Assembly (NCBI RefSeq): GCF_035582795.1
Contig: NC_134371.1
Coordinates: forward strand, 46,169,001-46,233,000
Reading direction: 5' to 3'
DNA from: Mycteria americana
Taxonomy: Eukaryota; Chordata; Aves; Ciconiiformes; Ciconiidae
Length of the DNA: 64,000 nt
Part shown: positions 13,857 through 27,150 of the stretch, one piece after another
Layout of the letters: each line of letters opens with the position of its first letter
Numbering within the stretch: the first letter of the stretch is position 1
Notes under the pieces: model-generated
Told to the model about the DNA's origin: nothing
The model's input: only the letters and a program-made list of their open reading frames with translations
Database searches by the model: none
Made by a program: the position numbers and the translations under genes

Positions 13857-16800
13857 CACAGTATGGTGCAAAATGCTGCTGTTCTGCTTGTTTGTTTTTC
13901 ATATACTTCTTACATCCTCTTCTTTCTGATACTGTGTGATGGTGGGAAAAGTATTAAGTTGGTTAATATAAAATTTCTGACTTAGAACACCAGATCTGCG
14001 TTTTGGTGGATAAATGTTTGCGTCCATAAATAATTAAACTTACTGTTTTTCTTAGGAATGAATTGATTGACTATGTCTTAATATTTACATCTGTAACTTT
14101 GCATTTGCAAGCACAAACATGAAGACTGGGCTGGAAGTTGGCTGAAAATCTGGTCTTGCATATTCTATGAAAAATATTACTCAAATCTCTCACAGGTGAA
14201 TAAACTGCATGCATGGATGAATCTAGTTAATTCAATGGTTTAATAAACCCAGAATCCCAATGAGGCTATAAGAAATCCCCCTGGCATCTTGGAACTATGA
14301 GAAAGATGTATAAAATTATATGCAAGCAGAAGAGCTCTTTCTAAATTTGAGGACTCTACTGCACATTTATTTTTTTGTTCTGCTCACTACATGAAATAAC
14401 TTCTTATCTGTGGCTCAGTCATGATGAAGTATTAGATCAGTTATCGTTTGAGGGCAATATCTGGGGTAAATGTGCATCTGACTAGATGTTTTTTTTTCTT
14501 TTGGATAGTTTGTTTTTGAGACAGTTATGCAGCACTAAGATGCCTCTCTCTTAATGTCCCTTTGAGAAAGAGGGCTAGCTTGAAGTGGAAACTTCTGCAG
14601 CTGCCTTGTCAGGGAGCAACACCTTGTCATAAGCTGCCTCATTTTCAGATGTTAAACACATGTGGATCCTGGATCAGAACCAATTCTCTAGTCAGAAACA
14701 CAGGAATTGCAAGCTGACTAGGACTGACTGTTTTAGCAAAACAACTGGAACTAATATAACTGCAGAAATTTAATTATGAATGCTAGGTTTAAGGTCATGG
14801 TACTCTGAACTATAATCTGGACAACTAAGCAATGTGAAGCCTGGTCAGTTCTTGGATGCTAAACCTCCCAGGAAAGAAATATCATACAGTAAATAATAAT
14901 TCCGCAGTAGGTTCCTTTTGCTGTGTTTTGATACAGAACCAAAATCCTAGGTTAGTGATCGTGTTACTCTTATTTTTTCAGTATCTTGTATGTGTTTGCT
15001 ATTTTACAGGCATTCACAGGGACAGGATACCCACTCCAAGAAAACTAGAATATGTTGGAAGGGGTATATATTGTCAGGTGAAAAATAAAGGAGATACTGC
15101 GACTATGTGTTATCATGGAAAGATCCGACCATATCTTCAGGAAAAGGAATCTGTTGTTCTTCACAGCTTCTGAAATGGGGAACAGGTTCTGTCTTCATTT
15201 TCCACTGAATTACATAAAAAAGCAGGTAAAGCAATGCTGAGTGATGTAAATGTCCTCCTCTCTCAAAGATGCACACATAATTTTACAAATATACTTGGAA
15301 TACAGTAGCAGAAACTTATATTCAAAATTTTCAATTAGTGAAGTTCTGTGGAGTTCAAAGGAAAAGATAATGAAGCTGAAGAAAAGGATGATTGATAAGA
15401 AAACTTTCCACTGAACGTACTCCTGTATAAAATTGTGATTTTATTAATAGGTGAGGGAGGATGAAATGCACGAAATGGTAGCTAAATACGTGGAAAGTCA
15501 TATACTCTGCCCTGGTTTAGAAGATCATAAGTATATGAAATTGGAATGCAGCTGAATTGATTGCGATCTGATATTCATTATACTTCAGCACTGCCGGCAG
15601 AATCCCTTCTAACCAAACGTGCATAACATGCTTTCTTAGCACTTTCACAAAGCCTTGAGTTTATAATGACAATTAAAGTGCATCTTTTCCAATAATTACA
15701 CAATCTGAATTTGGTCTGTGCTAATAAGCTTTAAGAAAACTTAAATTCCACATTTTAATATCAGAAATCCACTTAATTATAGGTAATCTCCAGCTCTGCA
15801 TGTCACCTGTATTAGCATTTATATTCCTCATTGAGTCTGCAATAGAATTTTCTGTTTATTGTCATGAACATCCTTCTAATATATACCTGCAATCTCAGGT
15901 AGGCCATGGCTGGCAACCAGCCAAGCTCTCAATTTCTCTTTGCCTTATCTTATTTAGCCCACCGACAGAGAGTGGCAGCGTGAATGGCAAACGTTCTACA
16001 TGAAGGGCCAAGGGGACAGCCTGAACAGCACCAGCTTGTTGGCTTCATCATCACCATCTTCATAGGGTTCTTTTAGAAAGGAAGACCTGATTTGCCTACC
16101 CGTTTCTGGAGGCTGGGTACTGGCCTGCAAAACTTGCTTCCTCAGCAGAAAGAGCTTATCCAAGAACGCAGTGCCCTAAATTCTGCTCAGCTCACCATTT
16201 GGAAGAGGCAGCCAGGTAGACTTTATTTCTCTCAGGAATTTTGCTTTTGCTGATTAATTGTTTTCCATACTAGGCTATTATGTTGGTAAAATATTTATAG
16301 CCATTATGATGAAAATTGCCAGGAAATTAATTCACACAGTCTTGCTACCTTTTGATTTTATTTTTTTTTTCCCAGGACTTTGAAACACTGCTGTGGTTTT
16401 GGCTTGCCTCTCTATTCTTGCTATCCTTTTCTGTCACGCTCAGTAATTGGCCTAATAAAAGGCAGAAACAAGAATTTATTACACCTTGGGCAATACTTGA
16501 AACAAACTTTATTTGCTGGAGCAGCACTTTTTATCTACTCGCTGCTGTATATTTTGACATTCCTTCTAAATATTAAATTTGACTTTATTAAAAGTTAAAT
16601 CTTGGCTTTTTTTGTGATTGCTGCTGTTTTTGCAGTTTCTTAGGCAGACTAGTACATATATAAACATATCATTTTAATGAAGCTTTTGGAGAAACAATAT
16701 AAGCTGTGGCTATATCTATTTCATTACTGCCAGAATCCACAAAAATGGTATGAATTAAAGACTAGCTGCTGTAATACCTTGTAAATTAGTCTTGGAATAA

Positions 16801-17099
16801 TTTCTGTGATGAATTGAGAGAACAAAGATGAGAACTATTCAACTTTTCATACCTTTTTCAAGCTTGGGATTTTATGAAATCTTCCTCAAACAAATGACGC
16901 CCTTTAAGTTTAAAATTATTTGCAAAAATAATGACACTAGTAAAAATAAACCCAGGTTAGATTGTTATGATGTAATTTCCACTGTTGAATCTGGTTTTCT
17001 TCCACATATTAGGTGGTAAAATGATCAAAATTTTTTTGTTTTCTAAAAAGGCCTTAAGAAATAGCAATACGTCATCCTGGAACTGTTTATGCAGGAATT

Positions 17100-17105
17100 T
17101 TTATT
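17100..17105 (-). promoter_or_regulatory. Alternative distal poly(A) hexamer for NTNG1
   Basis: A second minus-strand AATAAA about 980 nt past the stop codon. The sequence after it is less clearly GT-rich than at the proximal site, so use is uncertain. It would explain the UTR-like sequence at 17290-17580. Confidence 0.25.
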
Positions 17106-17684
17106 CTTTGAAATCTTCCAGTGTTAAAGCAACAAGAAAACATTTAGAATGTCCTTTGGTGGAATCTTATTACACTTGTTATATATGTAAACTGATATTC
17201 TTTGATGCCAGCACGTTGCCCATACAGAGAAATCTCTGCACAATTAAATGAAAGAAAAAGGAAAAGGACTAAATAAAAAGTAATATTTTTCTCTTATCTG
17301 ATTAGAATTAAATACATTAACAAATTGTCTGGTAACACAAATAGGCAATAATACAAAAAATCTACATTGTACATTATTTCAAGAAAAATAACTTCATTTG
17401 AATACAAAAGGATAAATACACTTTTTGTCCTATAGCCACTCTTGTACAATAGGTGAACACAGCATCTTACTGATGCAGTGCTGCTAAGGTATACAAGGAT
17501 ATGACTGGCTTGAGTTTTATCGAGGGGGCTGTTACACATGTGCATCACTAACATCAGACAAAGAAATCTTTCAACCAACAAGGGTTACAGAGCAACGTTC
17601 ACTAAAGCACAGGTTGGAAAGGATCGGGGACTGAAGCAGGCCAATATGGCAGCTTTTACAGATTTCCTTATACCCACAATGCAC

Positions 17685-18084
17685 TGACAGCAAAGAATGC
17701 CTTTATTTGGTCGGTCCACACACCGGGCGGAGGTACAGTAGCGCACCATATAGGAGTAGCAAATGTTTTGTGAATTCTCTTCCCGTTCTGGGGGCTGTCA
17801 AAGCTGTTTCAGTCCTGCGTAAGCTTTGCAGCTAGCGTTGATTCGACAGAATAGGCAGCTGCCAACTTGTCTCGAGTCAGAGGTGAACAGTCTTGACTCA
17901 GAGCCCTGTCCGTAACCGATTAATATGGCTTAGTTCAGTTAGGCCCTCTTAGTTTGTACGTGGTTGTTTTTTCTCTCGTTCCTCCTTTTTAAATTTCAGT
18001 AGCAAACGCTCGGATTTTGTTTTGTTTTCATGTGGCACGTTCATTTGAAGCAGTCTGAATGTGATGCCGTCAACCATACGGAGT
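17685..18084 (-). other. NTNG1: Probable NTNG1 3' untranslated region (proximal poly(A) form)
   Basis: Sequence directly after the stop codon on the minus strand. It has no further coding signal and is richer in CpG than the flanking DNA. The lower bound is my estimate of the cleavage site, about 15-20 nt past the AATAAA at 17707-17702. A longer form ending near 17080 is possible: the minus strand from 17580 to 17290 is T-rich with several TGTA motifs and looks UTR-like, and another AATAAA lies at 17105-17100. Exact ends cannot be decided from sequence alone. Confidence 0.5.
17702..17707 (-). promoter_or_regulatory. Candidate poly(A) signal AATAAA of NTNG1
   Basis: The minus strand reads AATAAA followed by about 16 nt to a CA, then a GT-rich stretch (GTGCATTGTGGGTAT). 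This is the usual hexamer, cleavage site, downstream-element order, 378 nt past the stop codon. It is the first canonical hexamer after the stop. Confidence 0.55.
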
Positions 18085-18311
18085 CTAGCGTATGCAGAGT
18101 CCGGCTGCTGCGAGCAGAGCGGTCGCCAGTAATAGAGGCCCCTGTGATATTGCCCCCTGGCCGGAGTTCTGGCTGCAGCCTCCTGGATCCCTTTCACACT
18201 TCAACTTCTCGCATAAAATGCCAGTGTAAGCCGGAGGGCACTGGCATCGCACATTGTTGATGCACGTTCCTCCGTTCTGGCAGTGCAGTAGTTCATTGTC
18301 ACATACGTTTG
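18085..18311 (-). CDS. NTNG1: Netrin-G1 terminal coding exon: EGF-like domain, GPI signal, stop
   Basis: This is the last coding exon on the minus strand, 227 nt ending at TAG (18087-18085). The acceptor is strong, with a long C/T tract before cttgcag. After a split CA it encodes 74 residues. First is a six-cysteine EGF-like module (NVCDNELLHCQNGGTC, then NNVRCQCPPAYTGILC), then KLKCERDPGGC. A small-residue stretch (NSGQGA) follows, with a hydrophobic end (PLLLATALLAAAGLCI-R). That tail is the classic layout of a GPI-attachment signal, and netrin-Gs are GPI-anchored, unlike secreted netrins. The likely cleavage site is among Ser/Gly/Ala of the small-residue stretch. By memory the EGF part is nearly identical to human, while the cleaved tail is diverged, as expected. 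This exon is constitutive in known isoforms and can accept any upstream cassette because all share its phase. Confidence 0.95.
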
Positions 18312-18555
18312 CTGCAAGATAGCAGGGGAGGGAGGGAAAGAAGAGCAGAATAAATATAAGGTCATCTACAGGAGAAACTCGGCACTAAAACCAGAAGCAA
18401 AACACTACCTCCCCCCTCTTCCTGAGACATGTAAACAGGGGATGCGGTTTTTTTAAACATTTCAAGTTTGAATTTTTGATTTCTTTTGAAATTTTTTTCT
18501 TTTTTTTTTTAGCCTGTAGTCTTGGAGAACCATACCATTCACTTCAGACCACTGA

Positions 18556-18625
18556 CTACGATAATATTAATTAATGAATTAATATGAATAATGATTAATA
18601 ATGAAAAAATATGAATATTAATACC
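18556..18625. repeat. AT-rich low-complexity tract (TTAATA/AATATGAATA motifs)
   Basis: About 70 bp of imperfect TAAT, ATGAATA and ATTAAT repeats with almost no G or C, 245 nt upstream (in transcript sense) of the terminal exon. Confidence 0.6.
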
Positions 18626-21424
18626 TGCCTTGTGCCGGTGTCTGCATTTTTATAGTTACTACTGAACTGGAACTGTAGGTGGGTGTGTTATTATTTGAAA
18701 GGGGCAATGTATCTAGAGCTTTTGGAAAGCATGAACAGTGGTTAAAAATGCAACATGGCTTTGCTGAAGTAAAAAGATCTGTATGAGACAGTAGGGTTTT
18801 ATAATCAAGAACTGCATGTACTAATGATCTGAAAAAATTATGCAAAAAAGATAAGGCAAGCACAGGCAGGAAATTCAGCATGCTATTCGATGGGGATTAT
18901 ATGGTACATACATATGGAAATAAAAGATAATGTTGTTATTTCCATTACAGATCAAATGTTTCTTCTTAATTAGATTTGCTACTTTGGTACAAGGGTAACT
19001 GGCATCTTAAAATTATCTTAGTTAGATATTCTAGCCTGATGTAATAACTTCAGAAGTCAGATTTGACAGAAGAGTTCAGAGAAAATAATACAGGCAAAAG
19101 TTTTAGATCTGCATAATATTATCGTATTTGAAAAATTGACAGCTTTACTTTGTATTACTTAATATCAATTTAAATGTTTCACTGGGTAAATATGTAGAGG
19201 TATGAGGAACATACTACTTAAATATGTCAGTCTGTGTTTTATTCCATATGATATCACTAGTAGAATATGTGCTAGATTACAGCTGTCTTCCGTAAGAGAG
19301 GCGATTTTAGTGAAGATCTTGCACCTACTATCTAGGCAGAACGTAACAGTAAAAAATGTCGCTCAGAGAATTAGGGAAAAGATTATTTGGTTTAGAAGCA
19401 GACTCAACATTATATGCTGTTTATGCATACCTTAGCCTGGAAATACCCTAAATAATTCAGAATGGGGAAAGTATTGTTAATTTTACTTTAAACATTGCTA
19501 TTTACTGCTACAAAAAAGTAAAGTTTTATAAATGTTAATTTACTTATTTTTAAAAGCAACCCAAATATGATGAGAACTAAAATTGAAACAGTCCAAGTTA
19601 CTAAGTGATGCAATTCTACATAAATCTGTACAATTTTGTGCACTGGTAACCTTACTGGTAATCTTATCTCTCTTGCTTTCAGAAAAATAATTTTCTCACT
19701 CTAGAAGGACCCTCTGACATCTGCTTTCTAATGTTCTGCATCCAAGTGGGCCAAATAATAATGCAGTGTGTTAGAAACTCATAGATGCCATTGAGAGAGA
19801 ACAGTTAAATAATTTTTTTTCAGTGATTCCTTTAGCTACCAAAGATTTTTACTAAGAGCTATGGATTTAACGTTGTTGTCCAGTTTCTGAATTGTAATGT
19901 CAAAATTTGAATATTAAGGTACAACAAACAACACATATTGTTGATGACAGCCATATGTCTGAATTTTAATGTTCTATATATATACGTTACAAAAAATAGT
20001 GTTTATATTATGTACAAGAAACAGTAAATCACCACCAAATAAATGTGATGAGATTAACAACCCAGAAAAATATAACGATAACAGGCCAAAAAAATGAACT
20101 GTATTTTAAAAGTCAATATTTGAGTTACATGTCTTATAACTGAGGCTATGTATCTTTAAAGCTGACTTTATTATTCATATTATATATATTTAGCCATATC
20201 AATACGCAAAATCAAAATACGTTATCTGATGGTACAGCTACTGAATCTGCTTGTTCTAGACTACTCATTGCTGGGATGCTTCCTACAGTTCAGGCAATGA
20301 AAATGCTGAAATATCTGTCCCATCAATACTGACCATTGTTTGCCCTGAATAATTGAATGGAATTCAATAGTTAATTAAATACCACTTCTTAAACGGCAGA
20401 TATTTCACTTTGTGTTTGGCCCGGAACACATTATCCAAATTTTCCCAAGTATTCAGTAAAACAAATTCATTTTCCAATAGCTTTCCTATTTTTAAATGTA
20501 TTTTGACAACTGTAGCCTGTTATTTTAAGAGGCCGTCAGCCCCGATCCTGATCTGTAGTTACAGGTTGCTGGAGATGGGCGCTGAAGTGGCGTTTTGCTA
20601 CATGCTGGCTGTTCTGCCTGACACGCTGATGCAGGCTGCTATCAGATGCCTCTAATCAGTGCTGTCTACAAAATTCTGGATACAATGTTATAGATGCTGA
20701 TTTTTAAATCAGACCATTTATTTCTCATTAGAAAGCTTTAAAAATTTACTTGAAGAAGGGATGGATCAAAAGCTTCTCCTTCATTATTCCTGCATGCTCT
20801 TAAAAGTTTGCCTACAGAAACGCATTAAAGTAAAACCAGGTAGATTTTAATGTTCTCAGCAAACTACTATGTAGCTGAAAATTCTTGAATTGTTAATCTT
20901 GTATTGTCACAGCTTTCTTTTCCTTAGTTTCGTCCTTGTATCTCTTTCTCTTGCACACACACACGTACACACATATATGTATCATGTAGATAGCAATTTT
21001 GGTGATTTGGAAGTTAAATGAAACAATTCTGAAAATGTTATGAAATCCCATTAATTATTTTTTGCCAACTTTGTTTTAATTTTATTCTGACCAACTCTAA
21101 TACCATTTCCACCTTCCTGAAAGCACGGTCAGGATTACTTTTAAAAGTTTAATATTAACTAATTATCTTTATTCAGTTTAGGAATTCGATCAGCTATAGC
21201 TAATGAGTGTAGCACATCAGCAGCATAAAGAAAAGTACTTTCACTGGAATTTATAACACAATTTATGCCTCAAACAAAAGCAGTCGACATGCTGCCAAGA
21301 CCAAAGCAAGGCAAGTATATCAATTGTTGTAATTTGTATAAATGCAACTTAACAATGTTTCTAATGTTAACACGGTATTTCTCCAGGATAGGAGTCAGAA
21401 CGCACTTTGCTTCCGAAGAGGCTC

Positions 21425-21700
21425 TAGGCTTTACTCAGGGAAGGCAGTGCGCTGGGAGCTGCTGAGCAGGGCAGGAAGGGCCAGGACCTTGCAGACCCCT
21501 TGCTCCGTGCGGAGGCCCAGGGAGAGCTGGTGCCGGCGGGTGCAGGAGGGCTGGTGCAGCCCCGCCACGGGCCTGGCCCTCGGCCTCTTCCTTTCCCCAA
21601 GCAGCAGGAGCAGCGAGCCTGGCAATACGGGGCTTTCCTGCCCGCTGGGGCCCTCCTGCCTTCTCCTACCTGCCATGCCCTTGCCCCTGCTTATACTCCA
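21425..21700. other. GC-rich, CpG-bearing islet in the intron
   Basis: A sharp rise in G+C within AT-rich DNA, with roughly a dozen CpGs (for example GCCGGCGGG and CCCCGCCACGGG). Open frames on both strands here reflect composition. It could be a degraded repeat, an enhancer or a cryptic promoter; I do not recognise a family. Confidence 0.4.
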
Positions 21701-24700
21701 AGCAGTGAAATGTTGCCTCCGCTGCTGAGAGGTGTTGAACCAGCTCTGCCTTGTCTTCATCGTTAAAAGTAACAATAACGAAAAACTAGTTTGAATTAAT
21801 CTGAAAGGCAGCAGGCATCAAGTCCTGATCAAAGAATGAAACACGGAGAAGTGATGCGAGTAAAAGAACTAATTCTGAAGTATCACACATGACTATTAAG
21901 ACGTGTGTGGCTGAACTAGCTGTGGGTTGCTGGCAGATCTTCATTAATTAGAAGGCAGGACATCAAACTGATTATTTAAGAAACAAAACAGAGATACCTG
22001 ATTTGCTCTGGAGAGCTTTGCAGGCCTTTTTGGGGGATATTTCTGAGCACAGTCTCCAGATCTGTGCTACTCTGGGAAGTGAAATATTTAAAGTAAAATA
22101 AAGGAAAAATTTTAATGTTATTTTCATAATTCATCAATTTACAATCTAAGCTATGGTCCGATTATGGGATCCTTAAAACACTACACAAAGGAGACAGAAA
22201 AAAGCCATGTATAACAATGGACAGCTATTTGAAGCTTTTCTGTCCTTGGGGCAACCCCCCCTTCCCCTTTCCAAACCAACAAACCCCGCAATTAGTAAGA
22301 GATACTGTTATTTTGGAATTAAAAAACATAAACATCTTTTCCAGAGTAATAATTAATAAAATATTGAAGCCTCTTTTTTAGATAAGACCTCTATGAATGA
22401 TGATGAAAGATGCCTTGCCACAAGTCACAAAATATTCTTCATTTGTAATTGCAATGGTATTACATTTGGAAATGGAATAAAAAAGGAAAACAAGGGGAAA
22501 ATATCCAGTCTTTCAACCAGCTCAAGCAGTTCAAGGGGTAAGCGATGTGCTAGAGTTTCATAGAATTTATATTGGGTATTTAATGAAATGTATTGAGAGT
22601 AGCATGGTTACTTGACAAATGTCTACTTTCCTCTTAAATGTTCAAATCTGAATAATACATGAAAATTTCTGAGTCTGTCCAAAACTCAACTTTAATACCT
22701 TTGCAGCTTCTTGAAAGAAAACAGATAGACAACTGTGGCTGATTTTAGTTCTGAAACAGCAATATTGACACAGTAACACAAATGCGAGTCTTGTTCTCTT
22801 CAATCTGGAGGGCCACCTCAGGCACAGCATTGTGCTGTTGGCTTATGTTCTTTCCGGTTACTGTGTCTGGGCAGCTTCAGAGCACGTGCACAGGGCTTTT
22901 GGTCTGCCTACTGCTCAGACAGAAAAACAATACGCTATTGGACTTAAACACAATTTCTTTTAGCATCCTGTCTTTCCCGAAGGCCATCCAAGGGGGGAGA
23001 AAATACATTTTGTACCTTTCTTTGTGCTACCTTAATTTTTCTACAGCTTGCCTACAGTAGCATCTTATTCAGGTGGGTCAGCCACATGAATATGAGAAAG
23101 GACAGGCTATTGACTTAAAAAAAAAGAAATGAACGTATTCAAGAGGACACCTTTTTTGATCTGGGATAGGTGGTGTTCACTTTCTGCATCAGTATCTGGA
23201 TTTATTATGAAATTTTCATTGTTTGTGGGAACAGCATAAAGACCATTTATGATAAAGTCACAGAAAGAAAACTTATTAGAGGTCCTTGCTTCCTTTCTTG
23301 AATTCTGAAGTCTTTCATTTCAAGCAATGTTTTGTATGATCTCTCCCATCACTGTTTTTCTTCAGTGTGCTCTTTTTGTGGTATCGTTTGTTACAGCCTT
23401 CTCTCTCCCTCTAGCTCTTTTTAAAACCATCCCTTCGCTTTTCTCCTTTTTGTCTCCCAGATCATGAGTATTATAATCCCTGGACAGCTTGGCGAGTTGA
23501 CAGCTCTGAATATATTACACCACATTTTGGTCTGTTCTAAAGCACTGATGCAAGCTTTGACCCTACTTCTGCTGCAGTGAATTTTCCATACTGTTCCTTG
23601 GTAGTTTGTGTGAATGGCACTATTGAAATCACGAGAATTTTTTGACCTTGGATTCCACCCTTTGTTCATAACTTTGAAAGCATGCAGGTCTGTCTAGTGG
23701 CTGAAGAAATTATTCTTGGCTGTTTTTTTCTCTGCATCTGTTTCCTTGGTACTTCTTATCTAGTAAAGAATGTTACTGGAATTCATTTATGAGGAAGTTT
23801 TCAGCACACATGCTAACAGAATATTCTGTCTTGGCATAATAAGTGAGTAAAAAACCAAGCATAGTGAAACCCATGTTTCCAGTAACGATGTTCATAGGTA
23901 GCTTCAATATATGCAGTGGTTATCTATATATAGAGAGCTGTGAACAGCACATTGAAATGCCATGAAAAAATTAGGAGATTTCATCTCACTACATAAATAA
24001 GTTCAGTAAATTGAGGCCAAGCACAAGCGATTTCTTGTCAAATGCAGAATTAGTTCCTATGAATACTATAAAGATCCTGTAAGTAACATGCATTATTCTC
24101 TAAAAATGTGATCATTTAATCAATAAATGGTAAAAACGATCACAGAATATAAAAGAAATTGCAACAAATGAGGAAGCTTGTGTGTATGCCTAATAAGAAT
24201 ACAGACATCTACACATACATAGCAAACATGCACAAGAAAACCTCTGCAGTCGTGAAGGTATTAGTAATATTTTTCCCACGATTTGTCAAATAGACATCAA
24301 TGGAATTGGGGAATGCAAAACACTTAGTCTCATTCAAATGCAAAGGTTTAAAATTGTTTCCAGTTGTATCAGAACATAAGTGACCACAATCAAAATATTT
24401 TCAAATTGCCAGAGTTAGCAACAACAAATTATTTCCATTATTTGGAAACAATCCTAAAAATACAATATATACTTGTTATGTGTTAAAGATCTCTATGTGG
24501 AGCTCCACTGACTCATGAGATTTCACCCATATAAAGTAAATATTAGGAATGAAGATATAAGGGCATGGGGAAAACTTATAAGTAGTCAGGCTTCTTCTGA
24601 AAGGTTACAACTATTGCTCTTACAATTAGTGTTGCACAGCACATGACAAAACGTCAAATTTTTATAACTTAAGTATCCTATTTATTTGAATAACCAGTGG

Positions 24701-24925
24701 CTAATAACTGACTTGGAGGTTTTGTCACTTAGATTTCTCCCCCTGCCTGTCTTCCAATTAGATCTACTGTTAGATTATTATTAGAATTTAATTTATTGTT
24801 ACCAGTTACAGCTACTGCCAAATGGCTTTTAAATGTTTTGCTACCACAAATATGTGTGTCAGTGTTGATCAGACTTCTTCAGTGGTTTTAAACCACAGAC
24901 CTACCTGATATGAAAAACAGCTATT

Positions 24926-24981
24926 GCTCTTTTAAAGAGATATTAATAATGATGCTCTTTTAAAGAGATATTAATAATGAT
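24926..24981. repeat. Perfect 28-bp tandem duplication
   Basis: The unit at 24926-24953 (GCTCTTTTAAAGAGATATTA and eight more bases) is repeated exactly at 24954-24981. Each copy contains the near-palindrome CTCTTTTAAAGAG. Zero mismatches suggest a recent event. Confidence 0.95.
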
Positions 24982-26639
24982 TTGTTTTTTGGAAGTGACA
25001 CTAATTCAACATTTGCTGTAGTGGGATCAGTAAAACTATCTTAGGATACTGTCAAAGCAAGACAAGGTAGATGCTCTGATAGCATGAAAAGAAAACTGGT
25101 TTGTGCTTATCTACCAAGGCACATTCTGAAGTTAAGACAAAATAAATCAGTGTAGACAAGTACAAGCCTAAAGCATATCTTACTGTGTCAAAATTACGGT
25201 CATAAAATGACAAACATCAACACAAAGATCTCTGGTGCAAAGTTGAAACAATGTTGTGATTAATTACATTGCCAACAATACAAGGAAATAAACATTGACC
25301 AAGTGAGAGTAGTTTCTAAAGGCAGACATCTCCATCTTGGCTTGTCTTAGAAATGCCTGTTAGAGGCACAATTGAAATGACACTTGATTTTTTTTATCAA
25401 ACCAGTTTTATTAAGTTATTGGGGAGTAAATGAATAGGTGGGTAATGGAGGTACTGTGTTTGCTGAAAATTTCTGGTAGAATTTTTAGATTGTTTGCCTA
25501 CATGTAATTTCTGTTCTTTCTGCATAATTCTCACTTCAAAGCTAAGCCAGTTGTAATTGAATTGCGGGAAAAGTCGTCAGAGTTTCTACAAGAAGATGCA
25601 GCTACTATTCAGTTTTCCCCAGCGCACAGCCACAGAAGGGATGGCGATTCCTCTCTCCTGTAAATAGGTATCAATTTATCCTAGCATCCACATGGGTAGG
25701 CTTAGTTGATTACGTTTCACTACTGAAAGTGCAAAATCCTCTACAGAACAAATTTTTTTCTAACCATGATATAAGGATAGCAGAGGTAGAAAGTTACTCT
25801 ATTTCACAGGCTGTGTCTGTGCTTTCTCATTTTCCATCTCTATTCTTAATCTAAAATCCTTGGGTTTAATTAATAAAAGATAATGAGAAGAAATACATCA
25901 AATCTGTCAAAAAGACAAGGGGGAGAACTGAATTTTGGAATTGATACTCTTGCATGGTAGAGAAGCCATAGTAGCTTTGGCAGAAACAACACAAGATTGC
26001 TTGTTAAAATGGCTGAAAACAAATCCAGATTTAGTTATCTAAGAAATATACTTGAGATAATACCTTCCAATCTTCCTCGCTTTCAGGAAATGATTGATTA
26101 ACCTTTCAGTTTTCTGATTTTGATGGTTCCAATTTTATACTTCTCCAAAAGAGGATGATTCCCAAAGTGGGGGAAGAATAATCCCTATTCTCTTTATTGC
26201 TTTTTATGGAGGAGCACCACTGAATTGGTATGACCCTTATCATATTTTAGGATAATCTCAGGAGAGCAATAGGCTACGTCATAGCTTTAGTTGCTCAAAC
26301 GGGACTACATACCCCTATCATTCATATTCCACTTACAAAGCTGTAAGCTGCAGTGCCATTATTCCTATCTTCCTGGAGATAAATGAACATTCTTACATGA
26401 TCTGTCTTCTCTTTCCTTAACTAGGAAGAGAAGCAATTGAAACTACAGGTTTTTTTTTTTTGTCTAGTGCCAACAGCAAGGTCAGGGTTTGGATGTAACC
26501 ACTATCAATAAAAACTGGCTACGCACAAAAACTCCTCAGATACAGAAGATGAAGTAGTCATCAAAAGGCCCTGTGAACATCTGGAGGGTGGCATTTGGTT
26601 CCCTAAATACAAGCAGCTACTGCCATTAGAGGTGCCAGA

Positions 26640-27150
26640 GGGCGTTTCAGACGTTTACATGGAGCTGGCAGGTATGTCGCAAGACCTCCGAGAGATTGGG
26701 GCCTGTGGGAGCGGCAGCCGGAGGCTGCTGGGGGATGCCTGCCTGTCTCAGGCAGCTGTTGGGGCCCGGGGTGTGCCGGCAGGCTCCGCCGCTGCGGGCA
26801 GCCTGCAGCCCTCCTGCCCGCAGGCTCTCCATCCGGCCCAGGGCTTCCCTGCCTGCGTTTGACGTCTGCTCTGATCCAGTGCAGCTGTGCAACACTGGAC
26901 ACGGCTCTGGTGGAAACCCCAGCTGGTGGAAGCTGTGAGCGAGAGCTGTGAAAAGCCTCATCTGAGGCCTCCGCTCAAGCACCCTCTGCTCACCAGCCTG
27001 GGGACCCTGTGCTGGGGAGCTCCCTGCCCTGCCACCCCCCCGTTCCCCTTCCCCCACCAGTCCCCTCCTGGTCCTGGCTTGCTGTCTCCTTGTGGAGCCA
27101 CCAGCTGCCGTTGCTCCTTAGCAGTGGCACTACACACGTATCGGCAGGCA
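26640..27150. other. GC-rich, CpG-bearing islet in the intron
   Basis: About 500 bp of high G+C, with at least a dozen CpGs in the first 240 bp, surrounded by AT-rich DNA. Several overlapping open frames on both strands (up to 136 codons) show no domain I know and probably result from base composition. Confidence 0.4.

Larger units (their letters stand above)
11881..17684. other. Sequence between the CR1 tail and the NTNG1 poly(A) region; no gene seen
   Basis: Mostly AT-rich. A G-rich/(TG)n patch lies at about 12794-12818 and a moderately CpG-containing segment at 13120-13460. An open frame of 105 codons at 14856-15173 lacks recognisable domains. The last 600 nt may be distal 3'UTR of NTNG1. 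Confidence 0.5.

Noticed and set aside
14856..15173. 105-codon plus-strand frame
   Set aside because: Hydrophobic then mixed sequence with no homology I know; no splice or expression evidence.
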